Source: Fodinibius sp. Rm-B-1B1-1
GTDB lineage: Bacteria > Bacteroidota > Rhodothermia > Balneolales > Balneolaceae
Direction: 5' to 3'
Length of the DNA stretch: 64,000 nucleotides
Assembly: GCF_038594945.1 (NCBI RefSeq)
Contig: NZ_JBCFYD010000002.1
Span: forward strand, 1,054,001 to 1,118,000
Below the pieces are notes generated by a model. It was not told the origin of the DNA, made no database searches, and was given only the letters and a program-made list of their open reading frames with translations. Shown one piece after another: positions 8,402-17,823 of the stretch. Made by a program: the position numbers and the translations under genes. Positions within the stretch are counted from its first letter, which is position 1; each line of letters starts with the position of its first letter.

Positions 8402-10825
8402 TTGAAGCTTTATCTCTCTCGTTCTCTTGTAGCAATATTATTATTTGCCGGCCTTGTATTGACCTGCCCTACAAAAGGTATGTCTCAAAATTTGGCGGTA
8501 GAAAATGATACAACTAATAACGTTATTCGTGTTGTTCGTTTTGTGGGCAACGATAACGTCAAAGATAATACCCTTGCAACGTTAATTCGTACACAGACGA
8601 ATAGAGAGTTTTTAGGCATTCCACGCTTCACCCCTTGGTATTTTATTTGGCAGCTCACCGGCCGTTTTGGGGAAGAACCTTCGTATCTGAACCGAGCAAC
8701 CGTAGCCAATGATATTGAACGAATTAAACAGTATTACAAAACCGTTGGCTTTCTTGAAGCCGAGGTCGATACAAACATTGTAGAGTTTAAAAAAAATCGG
8801 GTTGAGGTTTCTTTTCTGATTAATGAAGGACCTGCCTTTTCCATTAAAACATTAGGGTATACCGGACTTCCTGCGTTCGAGGACTCCACTAAGAAAGAAA
8901 CATTTCTTAGAAATAGCCCCCTTACTCATGAGCAAATCAATGACTCAACATTTAGCGTTGGGCAACAATACTCCGAAAATAAACTAAACACCGAGCGTAC
9001 CAGGCTTATTAACTTTTTAAAGAATAATGGATATGCTGCGGTACAGCGAGATTCTGTCAATTTGCTGGTGAAAAGGGATACAACAAACCCACATCAGCTG
9101 GATGCTCTTTTTACTATCAATTCCGGCGATAAGTACCGATTCGGAGACCTTCACATAAGCTTATCCGGGCCGGGCGATTCTTTACGATACAACCAAGCCG
9201 ATACCCTCCAAGGCTCTCCCTTTACGATCAATAACAAAAGCATTTTCCTGCGGAAGGAAGATGCCGCTCAAACAAAATGGAGCCTACTCACCGATCAGAT
9301 ACTTTTTGAACCGGGTGAAACCTTTGATAACTCTCTCTATATCCGAACAGTCAATGAATTCCAAAACCTGGGCATGTTGAATATTCGTCAATTTGGCCTC
9401 AGTGAGGATGGCTCCCTATCCGATTATTCCAAAGAAGAGATACCCGTGATGTTTTCTCTGCAAACCCAGCCTAAACATTCGGTTAACTTAAACCTATTTG
9501 GAATGCGCAGGTATGGGTATGGATCAGGAGCCGGTCTCACCTACACCAATAACAACCTTTTTGGCAAGGCTGAGAACTTTCAAATTGGGGTCAATGGAAG
9601 CTTTGAATATGTGCGGTCGGAAACAGTGCGCGATATCGCTTCAGATACCGATACGACTTCACAATCGTACGATGGACGCTTTTTTCGTAGTTTTGAAACT
9701 CGGCTCCAATATTCTCTGCCACGACTGATATTCCCTTTTTCCTCGCTTGATAACAATGTCTTTTTCTCAAATGGTTTAACACGATACTCTCTCACTTTCA
9801 CCCGATCGAACCAACTGCTCTTTGATATTAACTCTGATATCCGGTTCAACCTTCGATACGAGGTACAGCATAGCGATCGCTTTTCAAGCTTTTTAGATCT
9901 TATTGAATTAGATCTCCTTGATACTGATCCTTCTCCTGAGTTTGAAAATGCTCTGCGTAATCGTTTTGGGGAAGACTCCTTTCAATACCAACAGATTCAA
10001 GAAGACTTTCGTCCGCAGGTATCATCTATTATTCGCTACACCTTCCGTAGCCAACGCACGGATCTCATCAAAAGGAATCAGGGATATTTCAGTGAATATT
10101 CTATTGCTTCAGGAGGTAACATTCCCTATTTGACAGACCGATACATTGTTACGCCGGATACCCTTGAAGAAAACTTACCTGCAATTTTTCCCGGCAGCCA
10201 AAACAGTCTTGCTTACAGTCGTTTTGTGAAGGGAACAGCCGATTATCGTCGGTATATTCCCCTCTCCAATAATGCGGTATTTGGTTACCGAGGATTTATG
10301 GGCGTAGCACTTCCCTATGGTAAAAGCACGAACATCCCGTTAAATCAACGGTTTTATGCCGGTGGCGCCAATGATATTCGGGGATGGGATATTTATAGCT
10401 TGGGTCCTGGTGGAATTTCAAGAGATGACCTTACCATTACAGGCGGACAAATTAAACTACTTTCTCAAATAGAAGTACGTCAACAAATTATTGGCAACTT
10501 TTTATCCTCAGATTGGATTGCTGCACTATTCACCGATGCCGGTAATATTTGGTATGGCCCACGAACCGAACTACCAACATCAGCTCCCGAAAATAATGAA
10601 CAGACAATATCTGCAGGAGAACGTGAGCAACTTGTTGAATTGGGGCGTTTCCGTTTTGATGAATTCTATAAGCAAATTGCCGTTAGTTCGGGGCTTGGCC
10701 TTCGGTTAGATTGGGATTACGTCGTCATTCGATTTGATTTTGCTTTTCGAATCCACGATCTACAAAATGGATGGTTTAACAATAATTCCCCCTATTTTAC
10801 TTTTGGGATCGGGCATTCTTTTTAA
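8402..10825 (+). CDS. BamA/TamA-family outer-membrane protein (Omp85)
   Basis: This Omp85-superfamily protein inserts or exports proteins at the outer membrane. It has a signal peptide (KLYLSRSLVAILLFAG, cleavage near MSQN), POTRA-like repeats over roughly the first 330 residues (VRFVGNDNVKDNTL; YYKTVGFLEAEVDTNIVEF; FLKNNGYAAVQRD), and a 16-strand barrel with the IRGW form of the VRGF/Y lid-lock motif (FYAGGANDIRGWDIYSLGPG) and a terminal F in FTFGIGHSF. It resembles the BamA/TamA-like proteins of Bacteroidota rather than the essential BamA. The open frame extends back to ATG 8321, but that ATG and two later ones lie in or next to an intrinsic terminator. I therefore place the start at the TTG at 8402 (or TTG 8384), which gives a clean signal peptide. 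No convincing Shine-Dalgarno is visible at either. Confidence 0.85.
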   Translation: MKLYLSRSLVAILLFAGLVLTCPTKGMSQNLAVENDTTNNVIRVVRFVGNDNVKDNTLATLIRTQTNREFLGIPRFTPWYFIWQLTGRFGEEPSYLNRATVANDIERIKQYYKTVGFLEAEVDTNIVEFKKNRVEVSFLINEGPAFSIKTLGYTGLPAFEDSTKKETFLRNSPLTHEQINDSTFSVGQQYSENKLNTERTRLINFLKNNGYAAVQRDSVNLLVKRDTTNPHQLDALFTINSGDKYRFGDLHISLSGPGDSLRYNQADTLQGSPFTINNKSIFLRKEDAAQTKWSLLTDQILFEPGETFDNSLYIRTVNEFQNLGMLNIRQFGLSEDGSLSDYSKEEIPVMFSLQTQPKHSVNLNLFGMRRYGYGSGAGLTYTNNNLFGKAENFQIGVNGSFEYVRSETVRDIASDTDTTSQSYDGRFFRSFETRLQYSLPRLIFPFSSLDNNVFFSNGLTRYSLTFTRSNQLLFDINSDIRFNLRYEVQHSDRFSSFLDLIELDLLDTDPSPEFENALRNRFGEDSFQYQQIQEDFRPQVSSIIRYTFRSQRTDLIKRNQGYFSEYSIASGGNIPYLTDRYIVTPDTLEENLPAIFPGSQNSLAYSRFVKGTADYRRYIPLSNNAVFGYRGFMGVALPYGKSTNIPLNQRFYAGGANDIRGWDIYSLGPGGISRDDLTITGGQIKLLSQIEVRQQIIGNFLSSDWIAALFTDAGNIWYGPRTELPTSAPENNEQTISAGEREQLVELGRFRFDEFYKQIAVSSGLGLRLDWDYVVIRFDFAFRIHDLQNGWFNNNSPYFTFGIGHSF

Positions 10826-10890
10826 CGAGGGTAATTATTACCTTTTACAGTAATAAATTCTGAAAAACGTTAACCTAATTCTTAGGGATT

Positions 10891-11439
10891 ATGTTCAATT
10901 CTGAGCAGTTTAAGAAACTCAAGAATAAAACAGATATTATTTTTAAGTCCCGGTTTTTAAAGAACCTGACGATGCTCGAACGGTCAGAGTTTCTCCAATA
11001 CTGCCATCGCAGAAACTACAAAGAGGAGGAACATATCTACTATCAGGGAGATCCCGGTACGGGAATGTATTTTGTTGAAGAAGGAAAAGTTGAACTTATT
11101 GTCGAACCCGAACCTGAAAATAAGGATGAGGAAACACAAAGCTATATTATTGAATCTCCTGAAAGCTTTGGCGCCCTCTCTATCGGGTACGAACTACGGC
11201 GGATCTCAAGTGCAAAGTGTTTAACTGATTGTACCCTCTTGGGATTTTTTAAACCTGACTTTGAAACGCTCAAAAAACGGCATCCTACCATTGCCGTAAA
11301 ATTCATGGAAACCCTGGCTATGATTGCCATGAAGCAACTTGAGATAACTACAAATGAGCTTAAAAAAGTAAGCTCTGCCGAACGGGCATTTTCTCTTCAG
11401 TTCGAAACATATATGAATCAGGATAATGAAGAAAACTAA
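10891..11439 (+). CDS. cyclic nucleotide-binding domain protein without DNA-binding domain
   Basis: The 182-residue product is one Crp-type cNMP-binding beta-barrel (about residues 25-150): HIYYQGDPGTGMYFVEEGKVEL at the start of the barrel and ESFGALSIGYELRRISSAKC in the phosphate-binding cassette region. There is no helix-turn-helix afterwards, only a helix (AIMAMKQLEIT-like) and a charged end. It is therefore not a Crp/Fnr transcription factor; it may be a sensor subunit of unknown partner. It follows the Omp85 gene by 65 bp and precedes rlmD by less than 20 bp, so it is probably transcribed with rlmD. Confidence 0.82.
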   Translation: MFNSEQFKKLKNKTDIIFKSRFLKNLTMLERSEFLQYCHRRNYKEEEHIYYQGDPGTGMYFVEEGKVELIVEPEPENKDEETQSYIIESPESFGALSIGYELRRISSAKCLTDCTLLGFFKPDFETLKKRHPTIAVKFMETLAMIAMKQLEITTNELKKVSSAERAFSLQFETYMNQDNEEN

Positions 11440-11457
11440 TTTTGATTATTGAGCAGT

Positions 11458-12867
11458 ATGGCATTTAAAAAAGGTGAAGATGTTGAGCTTACTATCGACT
11501 CGGCAGCCTACAAAGGTAAAGGTATTGGTAAAATTGATGGATTAGCCGTTTTTGTACCGAATACAGCTCCCGGCGACCGGGTAAAAGCGCGTATCATCAA
11601 AAAGAAAAAGAGCTATCTCGAAGCGAAATTGCTCGATGTTTTGGAGCCAGGACCACATCGTATTGAACCTAAATGTCAGCATGCCCAGCACTGTGGCGGC
11701 TGTAACTGGCAGCATGTCTCTTATAAGCATCAGCTTGAATTTAAGCGCGACCAAGTTGAGGATCACATGCATCGCATTGGCGGGCTAACTCATATGGAAG
11801 TAACCCCTACTATTGGCTGTGACAATGCCTTCCATTATCGCAACAAGATGGAATACTCCATGGGTCACAAACGCTGGCTGAGCCGTGAGGAAATTAATCG
11901 TGATGAATATGTTGATGATCGATGCTTTGCTGCCGGCCTGCATGCCCCGGGACGGTTTGACAAAATTTTGAACATCAATGAGTGCTATCTTCAGCACCCT
12001 ATCTCCTACAACATTTTGGATTTTGTTCGCTCTTGGTGTATCGAGCATGATATTGCTCCCTACAATCGCATTGACCATGAAGGATTTATGCGCAATCTGG
12101 TAATTCGCAAGGCTTGGCATACTGATGATCTAATGGTCAATATTGTTACGTATAAGGATAACCAGGATGTAGTTGAGGCACTTTCTTATGCCCTTCAAAA
12201 TGAGTTTCCAGAAATAACGACTATCGTCAATAACGTAAATGATACGCGGCGACCTACTGCCGAAGGCCGATACGAAAAAGTGTTATATGGCTCCGGCAAT
12301 ATCACAGACAAAATCGGGAAGTATCATTTTAACATTGGAGCGAATGATTTTTTCCAAACAAATACCGCCCAGGCAGAACGTCTTTATGAGGTCGCAAAGT
12401 CTTTCGCCGAGCTATCCGAAGATGACGTTTTATATGATCTATACTGTGGCGTAGGAACACTTAGCCTTTTTCTAAGTGACAGCTGTAAAAGCGTTTTGGG
12501 TATTGAATTAGAAGAAGTTGCTGTAAAAAATGCACAGAAAAATATCCAAGAGAATAATGTCGGAAATGTCTCTTTTGTTGAAGGAGATATGAAAGATGTA
12601 TTTACAGAAGAAATTACTTCCGAGCATGGAACGCCGGACTGCCTTATCACCGATCCTCCGCGAGCTGGCATGCACCCCGATGTGGTGGAGAGACTGAAAG
12701 AACTTCAAGTACCCAAGTTGGTATATGTAAGCTGCAACAGTTCAACGATGGCGCGTGATCTCGAAGAGCTAAACGAAGTATACAATATTTTAGAAGTCCA
12801 GCCGGTAGATATGTTTCCGCAAACCTATCACATTGAAACAGTCGCAAAACTTCGGCTAAAAGAATAA
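11458..12867 (+). CDS. rlmD: 23S rRNA (uracil-C5)-methyltransferase, RlmD type
   Basis: This enzyme is a SAM-dependent m5U methyltransferase of 23S rRNA. It has an N-terminal TRAM domain (residues 1-65), a [4Fe-4S] site (C73, C79, C82 in KCQHAQHCGGCNW and a later Cys in NINECYL), the methyltransferase motif I LYDLYCGVGTLSLFL, the ITDPPRAGMH motif and the catalytic Cys in VYVSCNSSTMARDL. RlmD and RlmC/TrmA-like paralogues are hard to separate by eye, so the target uridine is inferred. The ATG at 11458 is preferred over a TTG 9 bp upstream. A terminator follows directly. Confidence 0.9.
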   Translation: MAFKKGEDVELTIDSAAYKGKGIGKIDGLAVFVPNTAPGDRVKARIIKKKKSYLEAKLLDVLEPGPHRIEPKCQHAQHCGGCNWQHVSYKHQLEFKRDQVEDHMHRIGGLTHMEVTPTIGCDNAFHYRNKMEYSMGHKRWLSREEINRDEYVDDRCFAAGLHAPGRFDKILNINECYLQHPISYNILDFVRSWCIEHDIAPYNRIDHEGFMRNLVIRKAWHTDDLMVNIVTYKDNQDVVEALSYALQNEFPEITTIVNNVNDTRRPTAEGRYEKVLYGSGNITDKIGKYHFNIGANDFFQTNTAQAERLYEVAKSFAELSEDDVLYDLYCGVGTLSLFLSDSCKSVLGIELEEVAVKNAQKNIQENNVGNVSFVEGDMKDVFTEEITSEHGTPDCLITDPPRAGMHPDVVERLKELQVPKLVYVSCNSSTMARDLEELNEVYNILEVQPVDMFPQTYHIETVAKLRLKE

Positions 12868-12870
12868 TTA

Positions 12871-12904
12871 AAAAGCCCGGGGGTAAAACCCCAGGCTTTA
12901 GTAT
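12871..12904. terminator. terminator between convergent rlmD and S10 peptidase
   Basis: AAAGCC-C-GGGG (12872-12882) pairs with CCCC-A-GGCTTT (12889-12899), with one mismatch. T and A tracts flank both sides, and the hairpin sits between two converging stops, so it probably works in both directions. Confidence 0.75.
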
Positions 12905-12927
12905 TTACAAAAATATTCTTCTCCCCT

Positions 12928-14436
12928 TTAGTACTTTGCAGGCGCACCCTCTTCAGGGATTGACTGTCGAATAAACTCCCGGATATCTTGATTGGAGGTG
13001 CTCAGATCCTCTTTCCGTAGGTACATCATATGTCCGCTTCGATATCCTTTAAACGACATGCGATCTTGCAACTTACCGCTGGGATCCATATTCCACATCG
13101 TATATTTCGCATCGAAATACGGGGTACCGCCGTCATAATAACCCGACTGCACCAGTACATTTAGATAAGGATTCTCTGCCATCGCTGACCGCAAGTTTTC
13201 GCCCGTACGGTTGCCGTCACGATCCCAGGGATGAACCGGACCAAACATCCAGTATTGAAGGTCAGTATCATAACCCAAATCGCTGCGCAAATAATCATTA
13301 ATGGCAGGCGTAAAAGCATGGTTCCAGGCTGTTAAAGCCGGATCATAATCGTAGCGATTCCCGGCATTATCCCGATCTTGACCACGGTATCGTGAGTCCA
13401 GACGTCCAACGGTCAACTCTTTATTATCCCGCAACAACTCTTTCCCAAAAAAGGAAGTAGACATTCTTAGGTTATGATTAAGCACTTTCTGCTTATCAAT
13501 TCCTGAATAATAGGCCACCTTCTCAGCAATCTCCTGTTTCCTTGAATCACTCAAGGTTCCGCCACGCGTTAAAGCTGATATGTATTCATTTACGGTAAAC
13601 TCCTCAGCTTCAGGTAAAATTTCACTTAAATCTTGTTGCTGTAACTCCTGCGGCAATGCATCGTGATACCAAGCCGTAGCCGTAAAATATGGCAGCGTCA
13701 GTGCATCATCTACGGGACCATCACGATCGACTCCAAGTCCTGTAGGTGAAACTAATATCACACCATTTAGGAACATCCACTGCGAGGACTGCAGCTCATC
13801 AGCCAAACCTGCCACTCGCGTGGTACCATAACTTTCCCCAATCAAAAACTTTGGCGACTTCCAGAGATCGTTACGAGAAATAAAGGTATCAATCCAATCA
13901 GCTAAATATCCGATATCTGCATTGACACCAAAAAACGTCTCACGTTCAACCTCTTCATCAACAATCCGCGAAAAACCGGTATTCACCGGATTGACATACA
14001 GAATATCTGCCACGTCAAGAATAGAATGGGGATTCTCTTCCACACCGTAAGGCTGCACCGGATGGCCTTCATCACTAATCTTCACCTTCTTGGGACCTGT
14101 ATAACCAATATGCATCCAAACCGACGCCGAACCAGGTCCACCATTGAATGAAATAACCAATGGACGCCGTTTATTATCCTCCACATCCGTTCGCTTGTAA
14201 TACGTATAAAACAAACTGGCAATGGGCTTACCATCATCATTCCAAACGGGTTGATTGCCGACTGTTGCCGTATACTCAACATCTTGCCCGTTAATGGTCT
14301 GTTCATGTTGTGTGGTGATTGTAGTATCAACCTTGCTTTCTATAGATTGTGCAAGTGCCATTTCCGTTTCCCCTATTAAAAGGAAACTACATACAAAGAG
14401 CACTGCAGTCGTGCGAATTATTGATAGAAATTTCAT
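12928..14436 (-). CDS. S10-family serine carboxypeptidase-like protein, secreted
   Basis: This 502-residue alpha/beta-hydrolase has an N-terminal signal peptide (cleavage after MALAQ, about residue 30) and the S10 signatures: the oxyanion region VISFNGGPGSASVWMH, the nucleophile S202 in FLIGESYGTTR, the acid in VLVQSGYYDGGTPYFD and the catalytic His in KGYRSGHMMYL. Bacterial members act in the periplasm or outside the cell as carboxypeptidases on short peptides. It stands alone between a shared terminator and the 189-bp region divergent from the desaturase gene. Confidence 0.92.
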   Translation of the reverse strand: MKFLSIIRTTAVLFVCSFLLIGETEMALAQSIESKVDTTITTQHEQTINGQDVEYTATVGNQPVWNDDGKPIASLFYTYYKRTDVEDNKRRPLVISFNGGPGSASVWMHIGYTGPKKVKISDEGHPVQPYGVEENPHSILDVADILYVNPVNTGFSRIVDEEVERETFFGVNADIGYLADWIDTFISRNDLWKSPKFLIGESYGTTRVAGLADELQSSQWMFLNGVILVSPTGLGVDRDGPVDDALTLPYFTATAWYHDALPQELQQQDLSEILPEAEEFTVNEYISALTRGGTLSDSRKQEIAEKVAYYSGIDKQKVLNHNLRMSTSFFGKELLRDNKELTVGRLDSRYRGQDRDNAGNRYDYDPALTAWNHAFTPAINDYLRSDLGYDTDLQYWMFGPVHPWDRDGNRTGENLRSAMAENPYLNVLVQSGYYDGGTPYFDAKYTMWNMDPSGKLQDRMSFKGYRSGHMMYLRKEDLSTSNQDIREFIRQSIPEEGAPAKY

Positions 14437-14625
14437 AACAAATGTATTTATGATGAATTACGTTTTTACCTTGATTATGCCCTTAAAATAGCTTTCCAGC
14501 TTTCAGATACAAGTGCTGCTGCCAATCAGGACGTGAAAAGTTGTTAAACAATGTTGCAATCTATAATGAAATCATAAATGTAATTGTTATTATAGCGCTC
14601 AAACAGGCTTATACTCACGTATGAT

Positions 14626-16101
14626 ATGGATATAAAAATAATTGGCGCGGGACTTGGTGGACTTGCAACCTCTTGCCTTTTAGCACATCAGGGGCACAAC
14701 GTAACTATTCTCGAAAAAAACAGTGCACCGGGCGGTAAAATTAACGAGCATTCAGCCAACGGTTTTCGGTTTGATACCGGTCCCTCTCTGCTTACCATGC
14801 CATTTATCTTGGAAAAGCTCTTTGAGTATTGTGATGAGGATATTGCTAATTTTCTCGATATTCGCCCCCTTGATCCTATTTGCCGGTACTTTTTCCCCAG
14901 TGGCGTACAATTCGATTGTTATCAGGATACCGGACTCAATGTAGCGCAGATCCAAGAATTTGCTCCCAATGATGTTCAACCCTATAAAAAGTTTTTAACC
15001 TATGCCGAGCAGCTGTACGAACACACCAAAGAGGCTTTTTTATTTAATCCCTTATACGGGCTGTCGGATTTGAGCTCTCTTAACCTCACAGATTTCTTTA
15101 AAATTGATGCGTTTACGACCGTATCCAACCGGGTCAATGATAACTTCAAGTCCCAAGAACTGCGTAAATTTTTCAAACGTTTTACCACGTACAACGGCTC
15201 TTCTCCCTTTCAAGCACCGGCAACACTTAATGTTATCCCCCATGTTGAACTTTCTATGGGTGGCTACTACATCAACGGCGGTATGTATTCACTCATTGAA
15301 GGACTCACCTCACTGGCTCAAAGCCAAGGGGTGGCCATTCATTACGAAACCGAGATCACAAAAATCAACAGCTCAGATAACGTTATCTCTGGCATTACGG
15401 ACGTTGATAACAACGTATGGCCGGCAGACATCGTGGTCTCGAATTCGGATGCCTCCGAAACCTATCTCCACCTTGTCAACCGAGACGACCTTTCGAGTTT
15501 TAAACGCAAAAAAGTAGCCAGCGTTGAGCCTTCCTGCTCAGGGTTTGTGCTTATGCTTGGGACCGACAAAACTTACAATGCGCTCAGTCACCATAATATT
15601 TTCTTTTCGGAGGATTACGAAAAGGAGTTCCAACAGATTTTCGACGCGAAAATAATGCCCGAAGATCCCACCATCTATATTGCCAATACTTCGCACTCGA
15701 ATCCTGATCATGCTCCGAAAGGCGGATCAAACTTATTTCTATTAGTCAATGCCCCCTACCTTTCTGATACAATTGATTGGTCTAAAGAAAAAAGTACCTA
15801 CTCAAAGAAAATCATTCAAAAACTACAAGAACGAGGGTTAACGGATTTAAGTGATCATATAACATATTCGCAAACCATTACGCCCAGAGATTTCTACCAG
15901 AAATACCGGAGCAATAAAGGTAGTATTTACGGGACTTCATCCAACAGCAAGTGGTCAGCCTTTATGCGCCCAAAAAATAAATGTCGTTCTATAAAGGGAT
16001 TATACCTTGTGGGCGGCAGCACGCATCCCGGCGGCGGCATTCCACTGGTTACGCTTTCGGCCTTTCATGCCGTAGAGCTTATCAACAGATTTGAGAATTA
16101 A
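14626..16101 (+). CDS. phytoene desaturase-family carotenoid oxidoreductase (CrtI/CrtD-like)
   Basis: This is a FAD-dependent carotenoid desaturase or isomerase of 491 residues. The N-terminal dinucleotide fold reads IIGAGLGGLATSCLLAH, followed by VTILEKNSAPGGK; FDTGPSLLTMP and the C-terminal GLYLVGGSTHPGGGIPLV are the CrtI family signatures. The sequence looks closer to CrtD (hydroxycarotenoid 3,4-desaturase) or CrtO-like members than to the primary CrtI, but that is a judgement by eye. No crtB, crtY or other carotenoid gene lies in the window, so it works apart from a cluster. It is divergent from the S10 peptidase gene and convergent with the phosphoesterase gene. Confidence 0.85.
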   Translation: MDIKIIGAGLGGLATSCLLAHQGHNVTILEKNSAPGGKINEHSANGFRFDTGPSLLTMPFILEKLFEYCDEDIANFLDIRPLDPICRYFFPSGVQFDCYQDTGLNVAQIQEFAPNDVQPYKKFLTYAEQLYEHTKEAFLFNPLYGLSDLSSLNLTDFFKIDAFTTVSNRVNDNFKSQELRKFFKRFTTYNGSSPFQAPATLNVIPHVELSMGGYYINGGMYSLIEGLTSLAQSQGVAIHYETEITKINSSDNVISGITDVDNNVWPADIVVSNSDASETYLHLVNRDDLSSFKRKKVASVEPSCSGFVLMLGTDKTYNALSHHNIFFSEDYEKEFQQIFDAKIMPEDPTIYIANTSHSNPDHAPKGGSNLFLLVNAPYLSDTIDWSKEKSTYSKKIIQKLQERGLTDLSDHITYSQTITPRDFYQKYRSNKGSIYGTSSNSKWSAFMRPKNKCRSIKGLYLVGGSTHPGGGIPLVTLSAFHAVELINRFEN

Positions 16102-16183
16102 TACATCCTTCTTATAGATGGGATCTTTTCTTTATACTATCCGACGGCAAGTTCAGCCGCGGGATGGGAATAATAAAACCTTA

Positions 16184-16690
16184 TTACCCCTCTCCCCGTT
16201 TTCCTAAATTTATTACTTCCATATCCTGAATACTTCCATCATCAATCGAAAAGCGGACACATGTTCGATATACTTGGAAGCCATATCGTCCGGCGGCCCC
16301 GGGATTGAGAAAAAGCATCTTATCTTTTTCCTGGTCCCGACCAATTTTTAAGATGTGCGAATGCCCGCAAATAAATACATCCGGCGGATCTTTCTCCATC
16401 TCTTCCCGAATAGGGATACAATAGCGTCCTAAGGTGCCGCCAATATGTGTCATCCAAAAATTGATGCCATCACGTGAAAAACGCTGGTGTAGCGGGTATT
16501 CCTGACGAATATCCTGTCCATCAATATTCCCATACACTCCTGTCAACGGAGCCACATCGCTCAGCGTATCAGCAATTTCCAGCGTTCCAAAATCTCCCGC
16601 ATGCCAAATTTCATCGCAATCCTCAAAATACTCCAGCACTTGCGGGTCAAGATACGAATGGGTGTCTGATATTAATCCTACTTTGATCAT
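16184..16690 (-). CDS. YfcE/MJ0936-family metallophosphoesterase
   Basis: This small 168-residue calcineurin-like phosphodiesterase has the expected metal motifs: GLISDTHS (motif I), WHAGDFG (II), GNIDG (III), the FICGHSH motif and the NPGAAGRYG end. Family members hydrolyse phosphodiesters with Mn2+ and their physiological substrate is usually unknown. The gene converges with the carotenoid desaturase gene and is divergent from the glycosyltransferase gene, so it is probably monocistronic. Confidence 0.92.
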   Translation of the reverse strand: MIKVGLISDTHSYLDPQVLEYFEDCDEIWHAGDFGTLEIADTLSDVAPLTGVYGNIDGQDIRQEYPLHQRFSRDGINFWMTHIGGTLGRYCIPIREEMEKDPPDVFICGHSHILKIGRDQEKDKMLFLNPGAAGRYGFQVYRTCVRFSIDDGSIQDMEVINLGKRGEG

Positions 16691-16797
16691 AGTTGATTCT
16701 TTATCATCTTCAGCTCCTTAGCAACGTTTGTCACTGCTATCTTATGATTCCAGGAAAAACTTAAGAAAAACAATTTATCGATCATTCAAAATCGAAT

Positions 16798-17823
16798 ATG
16801 CCCTTTTTTAGTATCATTATTGTCTCATGGAACGCCCTGCATCATCTAAAAAATTATTTGCCGAGCGTAGTCGGAACAACCTATCCCCATTTTGAAATTA
16901 TTTTAGCAGATAATGCCTCTACAGACGGTTCCAAGAAATGGGTAAAAAAACATTATCCCAACGTAAAAATTGCCGAGCTGGATAAAAACTACGGTTACTG
17001 TGGCGGCAATAACCGGGCTGTGCCCTATGCAAAGGGTGATATTCTCCTTTTTTTAAATAATGATGTGCGCGTGGAACCAAGCTGGCTTGATGGACTGGCA
17101 AATTGCTTTCAGAAATATCGCGATGTTGCTGCAGCCCAGCCAAAAATGCTCTGGGATTCTGATCCTCAATATTTTGAATATGCCGGTGCTGCAGGCGGAT
17201 TTTTGGATCGTTTTGGCTATCCCTTTTGCCGAGGACGCATTTTTGATACACTCGAAAAAGATGAAGAACAGTATGATTTTGATTCAGATATTCTCTGGGC
17301 CAGTGGTGCAGCATTAGCGGTTCGAAAAGAGCAGTTTATCGAGGCTGGTATGTTTGATGAAGACTTCGAATTCCATATGGAAGAAATTGACCTCTGCTGG
17401 CATCTCTGGAACCTGGGATACAAGGTACGCTATTGCCCTGAAAGCACTGTCCATCATCTCGGGGGCGGCTCATTACCAATGGATTCTCCCCGTAAGCTCT
17501 ATTATAACTATCGCAATAACCTACGCATGATCTGGAAAAATGGAAGTCCTCATTCGTTGTCCTGGCAATTTATTGGGCGCTACCTGCTCGACATCGCTGC
17601 AGCTGCCAAAACACTTTTCGAAGGCGATGGGGACTCGTGCAAAGCCATATGTCGAGCCCATCTTGATTTTTGGAAAGGATTTCACAACACCTACCAGAAA
17701 CGGCATAAGCGACTACAACAGCGGACTGTTACTGATAACCCTGCGACGATGCTCCCAAAATCCATCGCCGTAGAATACTTCCTCAAGGGAAAACAGAAAT
17801 TTACTGAGATATTTGGAGTATGA
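16798..17823 (+). CDS. glycosyltransferase family 2 (rhamnosyltransferase-like)
   Basis: This 341-residue GT-A protein contains SIIIVSWNALHHLKNYL at the N-terminus, LADNASTDGS for nucleotide-sugar binding, LFLNNDVRVEP as the DxD-type metal site, and FDEDFEFHMEEIDLCWHLW followed by VHHLGGGS as the acceptor/catalytic region. It resembles the WbbL/rhamnosyl branch of GT2, so a role in polysaccharide or cell-surface glycan synthesis is likely. It is coupled by an ATGA overlap (17820-17823) to the next membrane protein gene, so the two probably act together. Sugar donor and acceptor are unknown. Confidence 0.88.
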   Translation: MPFFSIIIVSWNALHHLKNYLPSVVGTTYPHFEIILADNASTDGSKKWVKKHYPNVKIAELDKNYGYCGGNNRAVPYAKGDILLFLNNDVRVEPSWLDGLANCFQKYRDVAAAQPKMLWDSDPQYFEYAGAAGGFLDRFGYPFCRGRIFDTLEKDEEQYDFDSDILWASGAALAVRKEQFIEAGMFDEDFEFHMEEIDLCWHLWNLGYKVRYCPESTVHHLGGGSLPMDSPRKLYYNYRNNLRMIWKNGSPHSLSWQFIGRYLLDIAAAAKTLFEGDGDSCKAICRAHLDFWKGFHNTYQKRHKRLQQRTVTDNPATMLPKSIAVEYFLKGKQKFTEIFGV

